This document shows, in pieces, positions 1 to 5,993 of a stretch of DNA of 13,623 nt. The notes under the pieces were generated by a model. That model did not search any database, was not told where the DNA came from, and saw only the letters and a program-made list of their open reading frames with translations. Position numbers and translations under genes: made by a program. Positions within the stretch are counted from its first letter, which is position 1. Every line of letters starts with the position of its first letter. Source of the stretch: DASRHK01 sp035650495 (GTDB taxonomy: Bacteria > Pseudomonadota > Gammaproteobacteria > Nevskiales > Nevskiaceae); the NCBI GenBank assembly GCA_035650495.1, contig DASRHK010000065.1, positions 1 to 13,623 on the forward strand. Reading direction: 5' to 3'.

Positions 1-150
1 GGCGTGCTGATCGGCGTCTCCTTCTACGTCGTCAACGAAGTCACCGCGAACACCGGACAGCTGTACGGGTGGACGCCGATGCTGTCAGCCGGCTTGCCGA
101 CCGTGGTGCTCGTCGCCATCGCGCTGCTGCGACTGCGCGCCTTGCGCTGA
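1..150 (+). CDS. lptG: LPS export permease LptG, C-terminal end (5' truncated)
   Basis: The frame open from base 1 encodes the last 49 residues of a protein and ends with TGA at 148-150. It reads GVLIGVSFYVVNEVTANTG, a short polar stretch, then a hydrophobic helix (LPTVVLVAIALLRLRAL). This matches the last two membrane segments of LptF/LptG permeases, which with LptB pull lipopolysaccharide out of the inner membrane toward the LptA bridge. LptG is preferred over LptF because of the FYVVNE...G..P...AGLP pattern and because it ends its unit here. The rest lies outside the window. Its last 22 codons overlap the convergent RDD gene on the other strand. Confidence 0.8.
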   Translation, partial: GVLIGVSFYVVNEVTANTGQLYGWTPMLSAGLPTVVLVAIALLRLRALR

Positions 151-576
151 GACGAGCTGCGTTCCCGCCACGAGATCGTGCAGCGCGCGTTTGCGCGCAT
201 CGAGCCAGCAAGGGACGAAGCCCGCGAGCGCGATCGGCGAGGCGATCCATCCGGCGATCGATACGCAGTACAGCGCAGCCACGATCGGCAGCAATCCCGC
301 CAGGTAGCGCAGCAGCGCCGTCGTCGCGGGCAGCGCGTGGCCGTCGACACGCTCGACCCGCACGCGCCACGCGCGCATCCCGAGCGTCTGGCCGCCGTGC
401 GTCCAGAACCAGCCGAAGAACGCGAAGCCGACGCAGAACACGACCAGCCGCAGGACGATCGGGTGATCGGGCGCGACGAGCGTCATCGCCATCGTCGCGA
501 TCATCCACAGCCCGGCGAGCAGGAATGCGTCGTAGACGATCGCCGCGAAGCGTCGCCAGATCGGCGCGATCGTCAC
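85..576 (-). CDS. RDD family membrane protein
   Basis: This 163-residue protein has the RDD family pattern. An N-terminal IWRRFAAIVYDAFLL helix carries the Arg (R8/R9) and Asp (D16). A second hydrophobic segment runs roughly over residues 38-60. The HGGQTLGMRAWRVRV motif follows, then a helix pair around 85-120 and the terminal motif WLDARKRALHDLVAGT. The family is a set of small inner-membrane proteins. Some members are linked to ion or sodium transport, but most have no assigned role, and none is claimed here. The ATG at 574-576 overlaps the araC-type stop by 4 bases (ATGA), so translation is probably coupled. The last 20 or so residues (after LVSA) are polar, lie outside the RDD domain, and are encoded antisense to lptG. 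Confidence 0.85.
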   Translation of the reverse strand: MTIAPIWRRFAAIVYDAFLLAGLWMIATMAMTLVAPDHPIVLRLVVFCVGFAFFGWFWTHGGQTLGMRAWRVRVERVDGHALPATTALLRYLAGLLPIVAALYCVSIAGWIASPIALAGFVPCWLDARKRALHDLVAGTQLVSAQGAQSQQRDGDEHHGRQAG

Positions 577-1592
577 GCTGCGACCGGCGGCTTGTTGCCC
601 CGGCGCTCGCGATACTGCACCGGCGTCATGCCCGACCAGCGCTTGAACGCGCGATAGAACGTCGACGGCTCGGAGAATCCGGTGAGATAGACAATGTTCT
701 CGATCGGCTCGTCGGTCGTGCGCAACAGGCGCCGCGCGACGGCGTAGCGGAACTCGGCGAGAAGATCCGAGAAGCTCGTGCCCGCGCGCGTGAGCTCGAA
801 GCGCAGCCTTCGCGGCGGCATCGACAACGCCTTGGCGATGTCCTCGAGCTCGCAGTTCTCGAGCTCGAGCCGCTGCGAGAAGATCGCGCGCACGCGCTCG
901 ATCAGATCCTGTCGCTTGAGACCCGACAATCGCTTCTCGGCGAGCTCTTCGTGCAGATGCAGGAGATCAGGGTCCCAGCGCGGCGAGGGCAGGTCGAGGA
1001 TCTTCGGATCGAGCCAGATCTCGCTTTCGGCACCGTCGAACTCGACCGGGCAGCCGAACACCTTCTCGTATTCCTTCTGCGGCGAGCGCCGGCTGCAGCG
1101 CAGGCGCACGCGGACCGGATCGGCTTTCGACTCGGTCACGGAGCGGCCGAACTGGATGATCTCGTAGACGACGCAGATCTCGGTGTGGCGCAGCTGCGGC
1201 GCCTGCACCGACGATCCGATCACTGCTAGCCGCGCGCCTTGCTCGTCCTCGATCAGCCGGACGTGCAGCGCATCGCTGACCAGCCGCAGATACTTGAACG
1301 CGCGGTTCATGCCGTCGCGGAAGGTCGGGCTGGAGAACATCAGATATTCGATGACGTCGCCGTGATAGGTCGGCAGGTGCTTGCACAGGTGCAGGCCGAC
1401 GTCGGGATCGCCGGTGACGGCCTCGACGGTTTCCCAGAAGAACGCCTGCTGCCCGTGCGGCGTGCGCAGATCGCGCGTGCCGGCGAGCTTCTCGGCGTCG
1501 TAGCCGAGCCGCGCATAGATCGCCTGCACGTCCAGTCCGGCGCGGACCATGCCTTGATGGACGATCTGGAGGTACTGCCCGGTGTCCTGCAT
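573..1592 (-). CDS. AraC family transcriptional regulator (arabinose-binding-like N-terminal domain)
   Basis: This 339-residue regulator has two parts. Residues about 15-215 look like the long N-terminal ligand-sensing domain of the OruR/ArgR-like AraC subgroup (DVGLHLCKHLP, YLMFSSPTFRDGMNRAFKYLRLV, YEIIQFGRSVTE). Residues about 235-335 hold the two helix-turn-helix units, with CELEDIAKALSMPPRRLRFEL in the first and ENIVYLTGFSEPSTFYRAFKRWSG plus MTPVQYR in the second. The second unit is the family signature. It begins at an ATG (1590-1592) preceded by an AGG-containing stretch four bases away. It lies 21 bases after the permease gene and overlaps the RDD gene by 4 bases. It may control its own unit or regulate elsewhere; the inducer cannot be read from the sequence. 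Confidence 0.9.
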   Translation of the reverse strand: MQDTGQYLQIVHQGMVRAGLDVQAIYARLGYDAEKLAGTRDLRTPHGQQAFFWETVEAVTGDPDVGLHLCKHLPTYHGDVIEYLMFSSPTFRDGMNRAFKYLRLVSDALHVRLIEDEQGARLAVIGSSVQAPQLRHTEICVVYEIIQFGRSVTESKADPVRVRLRCSRRSPQKEYEKVFGCPVEFDGAESEIWLDPKILDLPSPRWDPDLLHLHEELAEKRLSGLKRQDLIERVRAIFSQRLELENCELEDIAKALSMPPRRLRFELTRAGTSFSDLLAEFRYAVARRLLRTTDEPIENIVYLTGFSEPSTFYRAFKRWSGMTPVQYRERRGNKPPVAA

Positions 1593-1613
1593 TCGCCTAG
1601 TTTAGGGAAACCC

Positions 1614-2417
1614 TCAAGCGACGGTCTCCGCGCTGTAGCGGGCGATCAGGCCTGAGCGCACCGCATGCCGATGGACGCGCGCGAAGAACGCGTGGGCGAG
1701 GAAGATGTAAGCGATCGCGATCGCAGCGCCCGCCGCGAGCGACGCGCCCGAGAACGCGCCGCCCGCGACGATCGCGCGCATGCCTTCGAACACGTACGAC
1801 GCGGGCATCGCATGCGCGATCAGCTGCATCCAGTGCGGCAGCGTCGTCACCGGATAGAACACGCCGGCAAACGGTGAGAGGAGCGCAGGCAGCGGCCAGA
1901 CGAACCATTCCGAAGCCGGACCGAGCCGCAGCACGACGGCGCTCGCGAAGATGCCGAGCGCGATGCCGAACAGGAACAGCACCAGCAGGAACGGGATCAG
2001 CATCAGGCCGTAGATGAGGAACGACAGCCCGAATGCGGTCGATGCGAGCACCAGCATCACGATGAGACCGATGAGGCTCGTCGCGATGCTGCTGACGACG
2101 AGCCCGGCGACGTATTCGGAGATCGTCAGCGGTGTGGCGAACAGGTTGAGGAAGTTGCGCGACCACACGTCCTCGAGGAACGAGGTCGACACGCCCTGCA
2201 TCACGCGCGTGAAGAAATCCCAGAGGAGCACTGCGCCGAGCAGCTGCGGGACGAAGTTCACTTCGGAATGCGACACCGAATTGAGATAGCGGGTGATGAA
2301 GCCCCACAGCACGATGTCGATCGCGACCCATGCGAAGAGCGGCAGCACGCGCGCCGGGCTGCCGCGCATCAGATAGAGCTGGCGCAGGACGATCGCGAGC
2401 ACCGGTGCGATGCGCAT
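1614..2417 (-). CDS. ABC-2 type transporter permease
   Basis: This 267-residue polytopic membrane protein is rich in Leu, Ile, Val and Phe. It has about six membrane segments: roughly residues 20-45, 55-80, 102-130, 135-162, 168-195 and 225-252. It contains the ABC-2 permease stretch LPALLSPFAGVFYPVTTLPHWMQ followed by the AMPASYVFEGMRAIV motif. Such permeases form the membrane part of drug, polysaccharide or lipid exporters. The ATG at 2415-2417 shares one base with the TGA of the ATPase gene (TGATG), so the two are translated together and should form one transporter. The same frame is open upstream to 3182, but that part is antisense noise inside the ATPase gene. The substrate cannot be inferred. 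Confidence 0.9.
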   Translation of the reverse strand: MRIAPVLAIVLRQLYLMRGSPARVLPLFAWVAIDIVLWGFITRYLNSVSHSEVNFVPQLLGAVLLWDFFTRVMQGVSTSFLEDVWSRNFLNLFATPLTISEYVAGLVVSSIATSLIGLIVMLVLASTAFGLSFLIYGLMLIPFLLVLFLFGIALGIFASAVVLRLGPASEWFVWPLPALLSPFAGVFYPVTTLPHWMQLIAHAMPASYVFEGMRAIVAGGAFSGASLAAGAAIAIAYIFLAHAFFARVHRHAVRSGLIARYSAETVA

Positions 2418-3166
2418 CACGCCTCCTGCTGCAGCGAGAGCGGCTCGCGCGCGACGGTGATGAAGAGATCTTCCAGCGATTCCTTGCCGTGCGCGGCGGG
2501 CAGGGCGCGCGGATCGCCTTCGAGCAGGATGCGTCCGCGCGACAGGAAGAGCACGCGATCGCACACCTCGGTGACCTCGTACATGTTGTGAGACGTCCAC
2601 AGCACAGCCGTGCCTTTGCTCGCGATCTCGCGGATCAGCGCGCGGATCTCGCGCGCCTTCGCCGGGTCGAGCGACGCGGTCGGCTCGTCGAGCAGCAGCA
2701 GGTGCGGCTCGTTCAGCATCGCCTTGGCGAGCCCGACGCGCGTCTGCTCGCCGGAGGAGAGCAGGCCGCACTTGGTCTTGCGGAAGCGATCGATCTCGTA
2801 CTGCTTCAGCAGCGCTTCGATGCGCGCCGGCAGGTCGCGCACGCCGTAGATCATCCCGAAGAAGCGCAGGTTCTGCTCGACCGTGAGATTTCCGGGCAGC
2901 GGCGCGTAAACGGCCGCGAAGTTGGTGCGCGCCAATGCCGCGGCGCGGCGCTTCGAGACGCTGAGATCCTCGATCGTGACCTGGCCCGACGTCGGCTCGA
3001 GCACGCCGAGCACCATGTTGATCGTCGTGGTCTTGCCCGCGCCGTTGGGGCCGAGCAGGCCCACGATCTCGCCGCGCCCGACCGCGAAAGAGATGCCGTC
3101 CACGGCGACGGTCGCGCCGTAGGTCTTGCAGAGATCGCGGACGGAGAGGACTTCGGGCATCGGCAT
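2417..3166 (-). CDS. ABC transporter ATP-binding protein
   Basis: With the start at 3166 this is a 249-residue CcmA/NodI-type ATPase. Visible elements are the A-loop Tyr16, Walker A GPNGAGKTT (39-47), the signature LSSGEQ (136-141), Walker B LLLLDEP (156-162), the D-loop SLDP and the switch His193 (TSHNMYE). It powers the permease encoded next. Two ATG codons (3166 and 3160) could start it, and neither has a clear Shine-Dalgarno sequence. An upstream in-frame start at 3292 would run through the tRNA and is rejected. At the Q-loop, where PQ is usual, the sequence reads VYAPLPGNLTVEQNL with no Gln at the expected spot. The signature is LSSGE rather than LSGGQ. Both variants occur in ABC-2 exporter ATPases, so the protein is probably active. 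Confidence 0.92.
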   Translation of the reverse strand: MPMPEVLSVRDLCKTYGATVAVDGISFAVGRGEIVGLLGPNGAGKTTTINMVLGVLEPTSGQVTIEDLSVSKRRAAALARTNFAAVYAPLPGNLTVEQNLRFFGMIYGVRDLPARIEALLKQYEIDRFRKTKCGLLSSGEQTRVGLAKAMLNEPHLLLLDEPTASLDPAKAREIRALIREIASKGTAVLWTSHNMYEVTEVCDRVLFLSRGRILLEGDPRALPAAHGKESLEDLFITVAREPLSLQQEA

Positions 3167-3229
3167 TCGGACTGGCAAACATCGCACAAATATCCCGGGC
3201 TTGGCTCGCGGCCGCGAAGGGGAGTCACG

Positions 3230-3235
3230 TATAAT
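3230..3235 (+). promoter_or_regulatory. -10 box of the tRNA-Glu/pcnB promoter
   Basis: A perfect TATAAT sits 18 bases upstream of the mature tRNA 5' end. It is followed by the GC-rich CGCCGCGC, the kind of discriminator found at stringently controlled stable-RNA promoters. The predicted start is near 3242. I see no good -35 at 16-18 bases; TTGGCT at 3201-3206 is 23 bases away, too far. The -10 call is solid by position, and the stringent control is inference. Confidence 0.65.
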
Positions 3236-3253
3236 CGCCGCGCTTTTCGCAGC

Positions 3254-3329
3254 GCTCCTATCGTCTAGAGGCCTAGGACGGAGCCCTCTCAAGGCTTAAA
3301 CCCGGGTTCGAATCCCGGTAGGAGCGCCA
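3254..3329 (+). tRNA. tRNA-Glu, anticodon CTC
   Basis: The 76-base cloverleaf is complete. The acceptor stem is GCTCCTA (3254-3260) with TAGGAGC (3319-3325), the discriminator is G3326, and CCA is encoded at 3327-3329. The D-arm region TCGTCTAGAGGCCTAGGAC is as in other bacterial tRNA-Glu genes. The anticodon stem GAGCC/GGCTT (3281-3285, 3293-3297) closes the loop CTCTCAA, placing CTC at 3288-3290. The T stem CCGGG/CCCGG closes TTCGAAT. CTC reads GAG, so this is the GAG-specific glutamate isoacceptor and not the usual TTC one. It would suit a GC-rich genome that uses GAG heavily. No terminator follows, and pcnB begins 28 bases on, so the primary transcript probably carries both. Confidence 0.96.
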
Positions 3330-3345
3330 CTTCAAGAACAGTCGC

Positions 3346-3360
3346 GGGACGGTCGTCATC
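3346..3360 (+). promoter_or_regulatory. pcnB translation initiation region with ATC as probable start codon
   Basis: GGGA (3346-3349) lies eight bases before ATC at 3358-3360. In the pcnB frame, no ATG, GTG, TTG or CTG exists between the stop TAG at 3319-3321 and GTG at 3430, and the conserved N-terminal motif begins at 3373. ATC is the only near-cognate ATN codon upstream of that motif. Other candidates are ACG at 3349 and ATA at 3373. E. coli pcnB is known to start at AUU, which supports a rare start codon here. Confidence 0.55.
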
Positions 3361-4653
3361 GAACCCAAGCGCATACCCCGAGCCGAGCATTCGATCTCGC
3401 GCTCGCAGTTCACCAGCGCCACGCTCAAGGTGCTCTACACGCTGCGCGACGCTGGCTTCGAGGCCTACGTCGTCGGCGGCGGCGTGCGCGACTTGCTGGC
3501 GGGATTGAAGCCGAAGGACTTCGACGTCGCGACCAACGCGCATCCGGAACAGATCCGCAAGCTGTTCCGCTCGTGCCGGCTGGTCGGGCGGCGCTTCGTC
3601 ATCGCGCACGTGCGCTTCGGCGACGAGATCATCGAGGTGACGACCTTCCGCGGGCCGATCACCGACATGCACGAGCGCGACGAGACCGGCCGCATCCTCT
3701 CCGACAACGCCTACGGCACGCTCGAGACCGACGCGTTCCGCCGCGACTTCACCGTCAACGCGCTCTACTACGACATCCGCGACTTCGCGATCGTCGACTT
3801 CGCCGGCGGCATGGACGACATGAAGGCGCGCACGCTGCGCCTGATCGGCGATCCGGAGCTGCGCTATCGCGAAGATCCGGTGCGCATGCTCCGCGCGATC
3901 CGCATCGGCAACAAATTGCACTTCCAGCTCGACGGCGGCGCCGTCGAGCCGATCAAGCGCCTCACCGGGCTCCTGCGCGACATCCCGCCGGCGCGGCTGT
4001 TCGACGAAGTCCTGAAGATCCTGCTCTGCAACGACGCCGTCGAGAATTTCCGCGCGCTGCACTGGCTCGGCCTGTGGGGCGAGCTGTTCCCCGACGTCGA
4101 GGCGGAAGTGCACCGCAATCACGATGCGACGCGGCGCTTCATCGAATCCGCGCTCGCCAACACCGAGGACCGCCTGAAGCAGGGCTTGTCGGTCAGCCCG
4201 TCCTTCACTTTCGCCGCGCTGCTGTGGCCGGCGGTGAAGGCGCGCATGGACGTGCTGGTGTCGACGCAAGGGCACCAGCTCCCGATCGCGCTCTCGCAAG
4301 CTTCCGAAGAGATCGTCGGCCGGCAGATCCTGCGCGTCGCGATCCCCAAGCGCTTCTCGATCCCCGCGAAGGAGATCTGGGCGCTGCAGCCGCGCTTCGA
4401 GATGCGACGCGGTGGGCGTCCGAAGCGTCTGATGGCGCACCCGGTGTTCCGCGCCGCCTACGACTTCCTGCTGCTGCGCGCGAAGACCGGCGAGCCGGTC
4501 CAGGAGCTCGCCGACTGGTGGACTGCGATCCAGCAGGGCGAGGCGCCCGCGCTTCCGGAAGGCGATCAGGCAATGCCCGACGTGCCGCGCAAGCGCCGGC
4601 GTCGTCGCCGGCGCGGCGGCAATCACGGCAATCCGGCGCCCGCGCCCGTCTGA
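3358..4653 (+). CDS. pcnB: Poly(A) polymerase I
   Basis: PcnB adds 3' poly(A) tails to RNA, which speeds decay by exonucleases. Counted from the ATC at 3358, the product is 431 residues. It shows the PcnB N-terminal motif RIPRAEHSISR (5-15), the nucleotidyltransferase motif GGGVRD (40-45) with catalytic DFD (54-56), and NAHPEQIRKLFRSCRLVGRRF. Further on are RRDFTVNALYYD and YREDPVRMLRAIR, and then the family C-terminal helical part (HPVFRAAYDFLLLRA). It ends in an Arg-rich tail (KRRRRRRR), as in E. coli PcnB. These features separate it from CCA-adding enzymes. GTG at 3430 is the first ordinary start but would delete the RIPRAEHSISR motif. It lies 28 bases after tRNA-Glu and 12 bases before folK. 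Confidence 0.93.
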   Translation: MEPKRIPRAEHSISRSQFTSATLKVLYTLRDAGFEAYVVGGGVRDLLAGLKPKDFDVATNAHPEQIRKLFRSCRLVGRRFVIAHVRFGDEIIEVTTFRGPITDMHERDETGRILSDNAYGTLETDAFRRDFTVNALYYDIRDFAIVDFAGGMDDMKARTLRLIGDPELRYREDPVRMLRAIRIGNKLHFQLDGGAVEPIKRLTGLLRDIPPARLFDEVLKILLCNDAVENFRALHWLGLWGELFPDVEAEVHRNHDATRRFIESALANTEDRLKQGLSVSPSFTFAALLWPAVKARMDVLVSTQGHQLPIALSQASEEIVGRQILRVAIPKRFSIPAKEIWALQPRFEMRRGGRPKRLMAHPVFRAAYDFLLLRAKTGEPVQELADWWTAIQQGEAPALPEGDQAMPDVPRKRRRRRRRGGNHGNPAPAPV

Positions 4654-4665
4654 TTCCCGACTGCC

Positions 4666-5157
4666 ATGGCGCAGGCCTTCATCGCGCTGGGCGCCAACCT
4701 CGGTGATCCTCACGCGCAAGTGCGAGCGGCTCTCGAGCGCATCCGAGCGCTGCCGGGCGTGACGCTGCTGGCGACGTCGCGGTTCTACCGAAGCGCTCCG
4801 ATCGGTCCGCCGGGCCAGCCGTTCTACTGCAATGCCGTCTGCTCGATCAGGACCGGCTGGCCGCCCGCGATGCTGCTCGGTGCGTTGCAGGGGATCGAGG
4901 ACGCGGCGGGTCGCAAGCGCGACGGCGAGCGGTGGGGACCGCGCTCGCTCGATCTCGATCTGCTCATGTACGACGCGCTCGAGCTCGACACGCCGTCGCT
5001 CACGCTCCCGCATCCGCAGATGCACCTGCGCAACTTCGTGCTGGCGCCGCTCGCGGAAATCGCGCCGGGCCTGACGGTGCCAGGCCGCGGCAACGTGATC
5101 GAGCTGCTCGCCGCCGCCGGCAACGGTGGCCTGACACTTTGGCCGGGATCGATCTGA
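4666..5157 (+). CDS. folK: 2-amino-4-hydroxy-6-hydroxymethyldihydropteridine diphosphokinase (HPPK)
   Basis: This 163-residue enzyme transfers pyrophosphate from ATP to 6-hydroxymethyl-dihydropterin in folate synthesis. The family pattern is plain: FIALGANLGDP at the N-terminus, SRFYRSAPIGPPGQPFYCNAV, and the signature RWGPRSLDLDLLMYD with the magnesium-binding Asp pair. PHPQMHLRNFVLAPLAEIAP follows. Length fits the family (about 160). The ATG lies 12 bases after pcnB and has no evident Shine-Dalgarno sequence. The TGA stop (5155-5157) also forms the TG part of a possible extended -10 element for panB. Confidence 0.95.
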   Translation: MAQAFIALGANLGDPHAQVRAALERIRALPGVTLLATSRFYRSAPIGPPGQPFYCNAVCSIRTGWPPAMLLGALQGIEDAAGRKRDGERWGPRSLDLDLLMYDALELDTPSLTLPHPQMHLRNFVLAPLAEIAPGLTVPGRGNVIELLAAAGNGGLTLWPGSI

Positions 5158-5163
5158 TATAAA
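5155..5163 (+). promoter_or_regulatory. Possible extended -10 promoter for panB
   Basis: TGATATAAA matches the extended -10 form (TG, one base, then TATAAT with one mismatch). CTGACA at 5131-5136 resembles a -35 but is 21 bases away, so the extended element would have to carry the promoter. The expected start falls at about 5170-5172, on or next to the panB ATG, so a transcript from here would be leaderless or nearly so. This rests on sequence likeness only. Confidence 0.4.
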
Positions 5164-5171
5164 GCGGGCCC

Positions 5172-5984
5172 ATGGACGCCAAACCGGTTCAGATCGCGGA
5201 GCTGCGGCGCATGCGCGAGGCGGGCGAGAAGATCGCCTGCCTGACCTGTTACGACGCGAGCTTCGCGCTGATCGAGGATCGCGCCGGCGTCGACCTCGTG
5301 CTGATCGGCGACTCGCTCGGCATGGTCATCCACGGCCGCAACACGACGACGGCGGTGACGGTCGACGACATCGTCTACCACGCGCGCGCGGTGAAGGATC
5401 ATCTGAAGCGCGCGTTCCTCGTCGCCGACATGCCGTTCCTGTCGTTCGCGACGCTCGACCGCGCGCTCGACGCGGCGCAGCGGATGATGCAGGAAGGCGG
5501 CGCCAAGATGGTCAAGCTCGAAGGCGGCCGCGAGCAGGCGAACATCGTCGAATATCTCTCCGTGCGGGGCGTGCCGGTGTGCGCGCACCTGGGCCTGCAG
5601 CCGCAGTTCATCCACAAGGTCGGCGCGTTCAAGGTGCAGGGCCGCGAGGACGCCGCCGCCGAAGCGATGATCCACGACGCGCACGTGCTCGCCGAAGCCG
5701 GCGCCGATCTGCTCCTGCTCGAATGCATTCCCGCGGCGCTCGGCAAGCGCATCGCTGACGCATCGCCGGTTCCCGTCATCGGCATCGGCGCGGGCCACGA
5801 CGTGCACGGCCAGATCCTCGTGCTGCACGACATCCTCAACATCTCGCCGATGGTGACCATCGGCCACAAGCCGCGTTTCGTGAAGAACTACATGCGCGGT
5901 GCTTCGGATATCGAAGCGGCGATCGCGGCCTACGTGGGTGAAGTGAAGTCCGGCGCCTATCCCGCGCCCGAGCACTGCTTCTAG
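5172..5984 (+). CDS. panB: 3-methyl-2-oxobutanoate hydroxymethyltransferase
   Basis: PanB moves a hydroxymethyl group from methylenetetrahydrofolate to 2-oxoisovalerate, giving ketopantoate, the first committed step to pantothenate. The 270-residue protein has the usual length and motifs: ACLTCYDASFA, VLIGDSLGMVIHG with metal-binding Asp47, VADMPF with Asp86, MVKLEGG with Glu117, and LLLLECIPA with the catalytic-type Glu184. GIGAGHDVHGQILVLHDILN and PRFVKNYM close the barrel. It follows folK by 14 bases and precedes panC by 9. No Shine-Dalgarno sequence is clear before the ATG. Its cofactor is a folate, which may explain the closeness of folK, though that is inference. Confidence 0.97.
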   Translation: MDAKPVQIAELRRMREAGEKIACLTCYDASFALIEDRAGVDLVLIGDSLGMVIHGRNTTTAVTVDDIVYHARAVKDHLKRAFLVADMPFLSFATLDRALDAAQRMMQEGGAKMVKLEGGREQANIVEYLSVRGVPVCAHLGLQPQFIHKVGAFKVQGREDAAAEAMIHDAHVLAEAGADLLLLECIPAALGKRIADASPVPVIGIGAGHDVHGQILVLHDILNISPMVTIGHKPRFVKNYMRGASDIEAAIAAYVGEVKSGAYPAPEHCF

Positions 5985-5993
5985 TCCGATCCC

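Noticed and set aside
1601..1613. GGGAAACCC between the permease and AraC genes as a terminator
   Set aside because: A 3-bp stem is too weak and the genes are spaced like an operon.
2417..3292. Longer ABC ATPase starting at 3292
   Set aside because: The extra 42 residues run through the tRNA-Glu gene and its promoter and do not resemble an ABC domain.
3430..4653. GTG 3430 as the pcnB start
   Set aside because: It would remove the conserved RIPRAEHSISR motif and the start of the helix before GGGVRD, while the frame upstream is open and PcnB-like.
3289..5025. Long minus-strand open frame opposite pcnB and folK
   Set aside because: Its Arg/Asp/Glu/Leu-rich, low-complexity translation is typical of antisense frames in GC-rich genes, and the plus strand holds clear pcnB and folK.
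5131..5163. CTGACA plus TATAAA as a classic sigma-70 promoter
   Set aside because: The spacing is 21 bases, too long. Only the extended -10 reading was kept.
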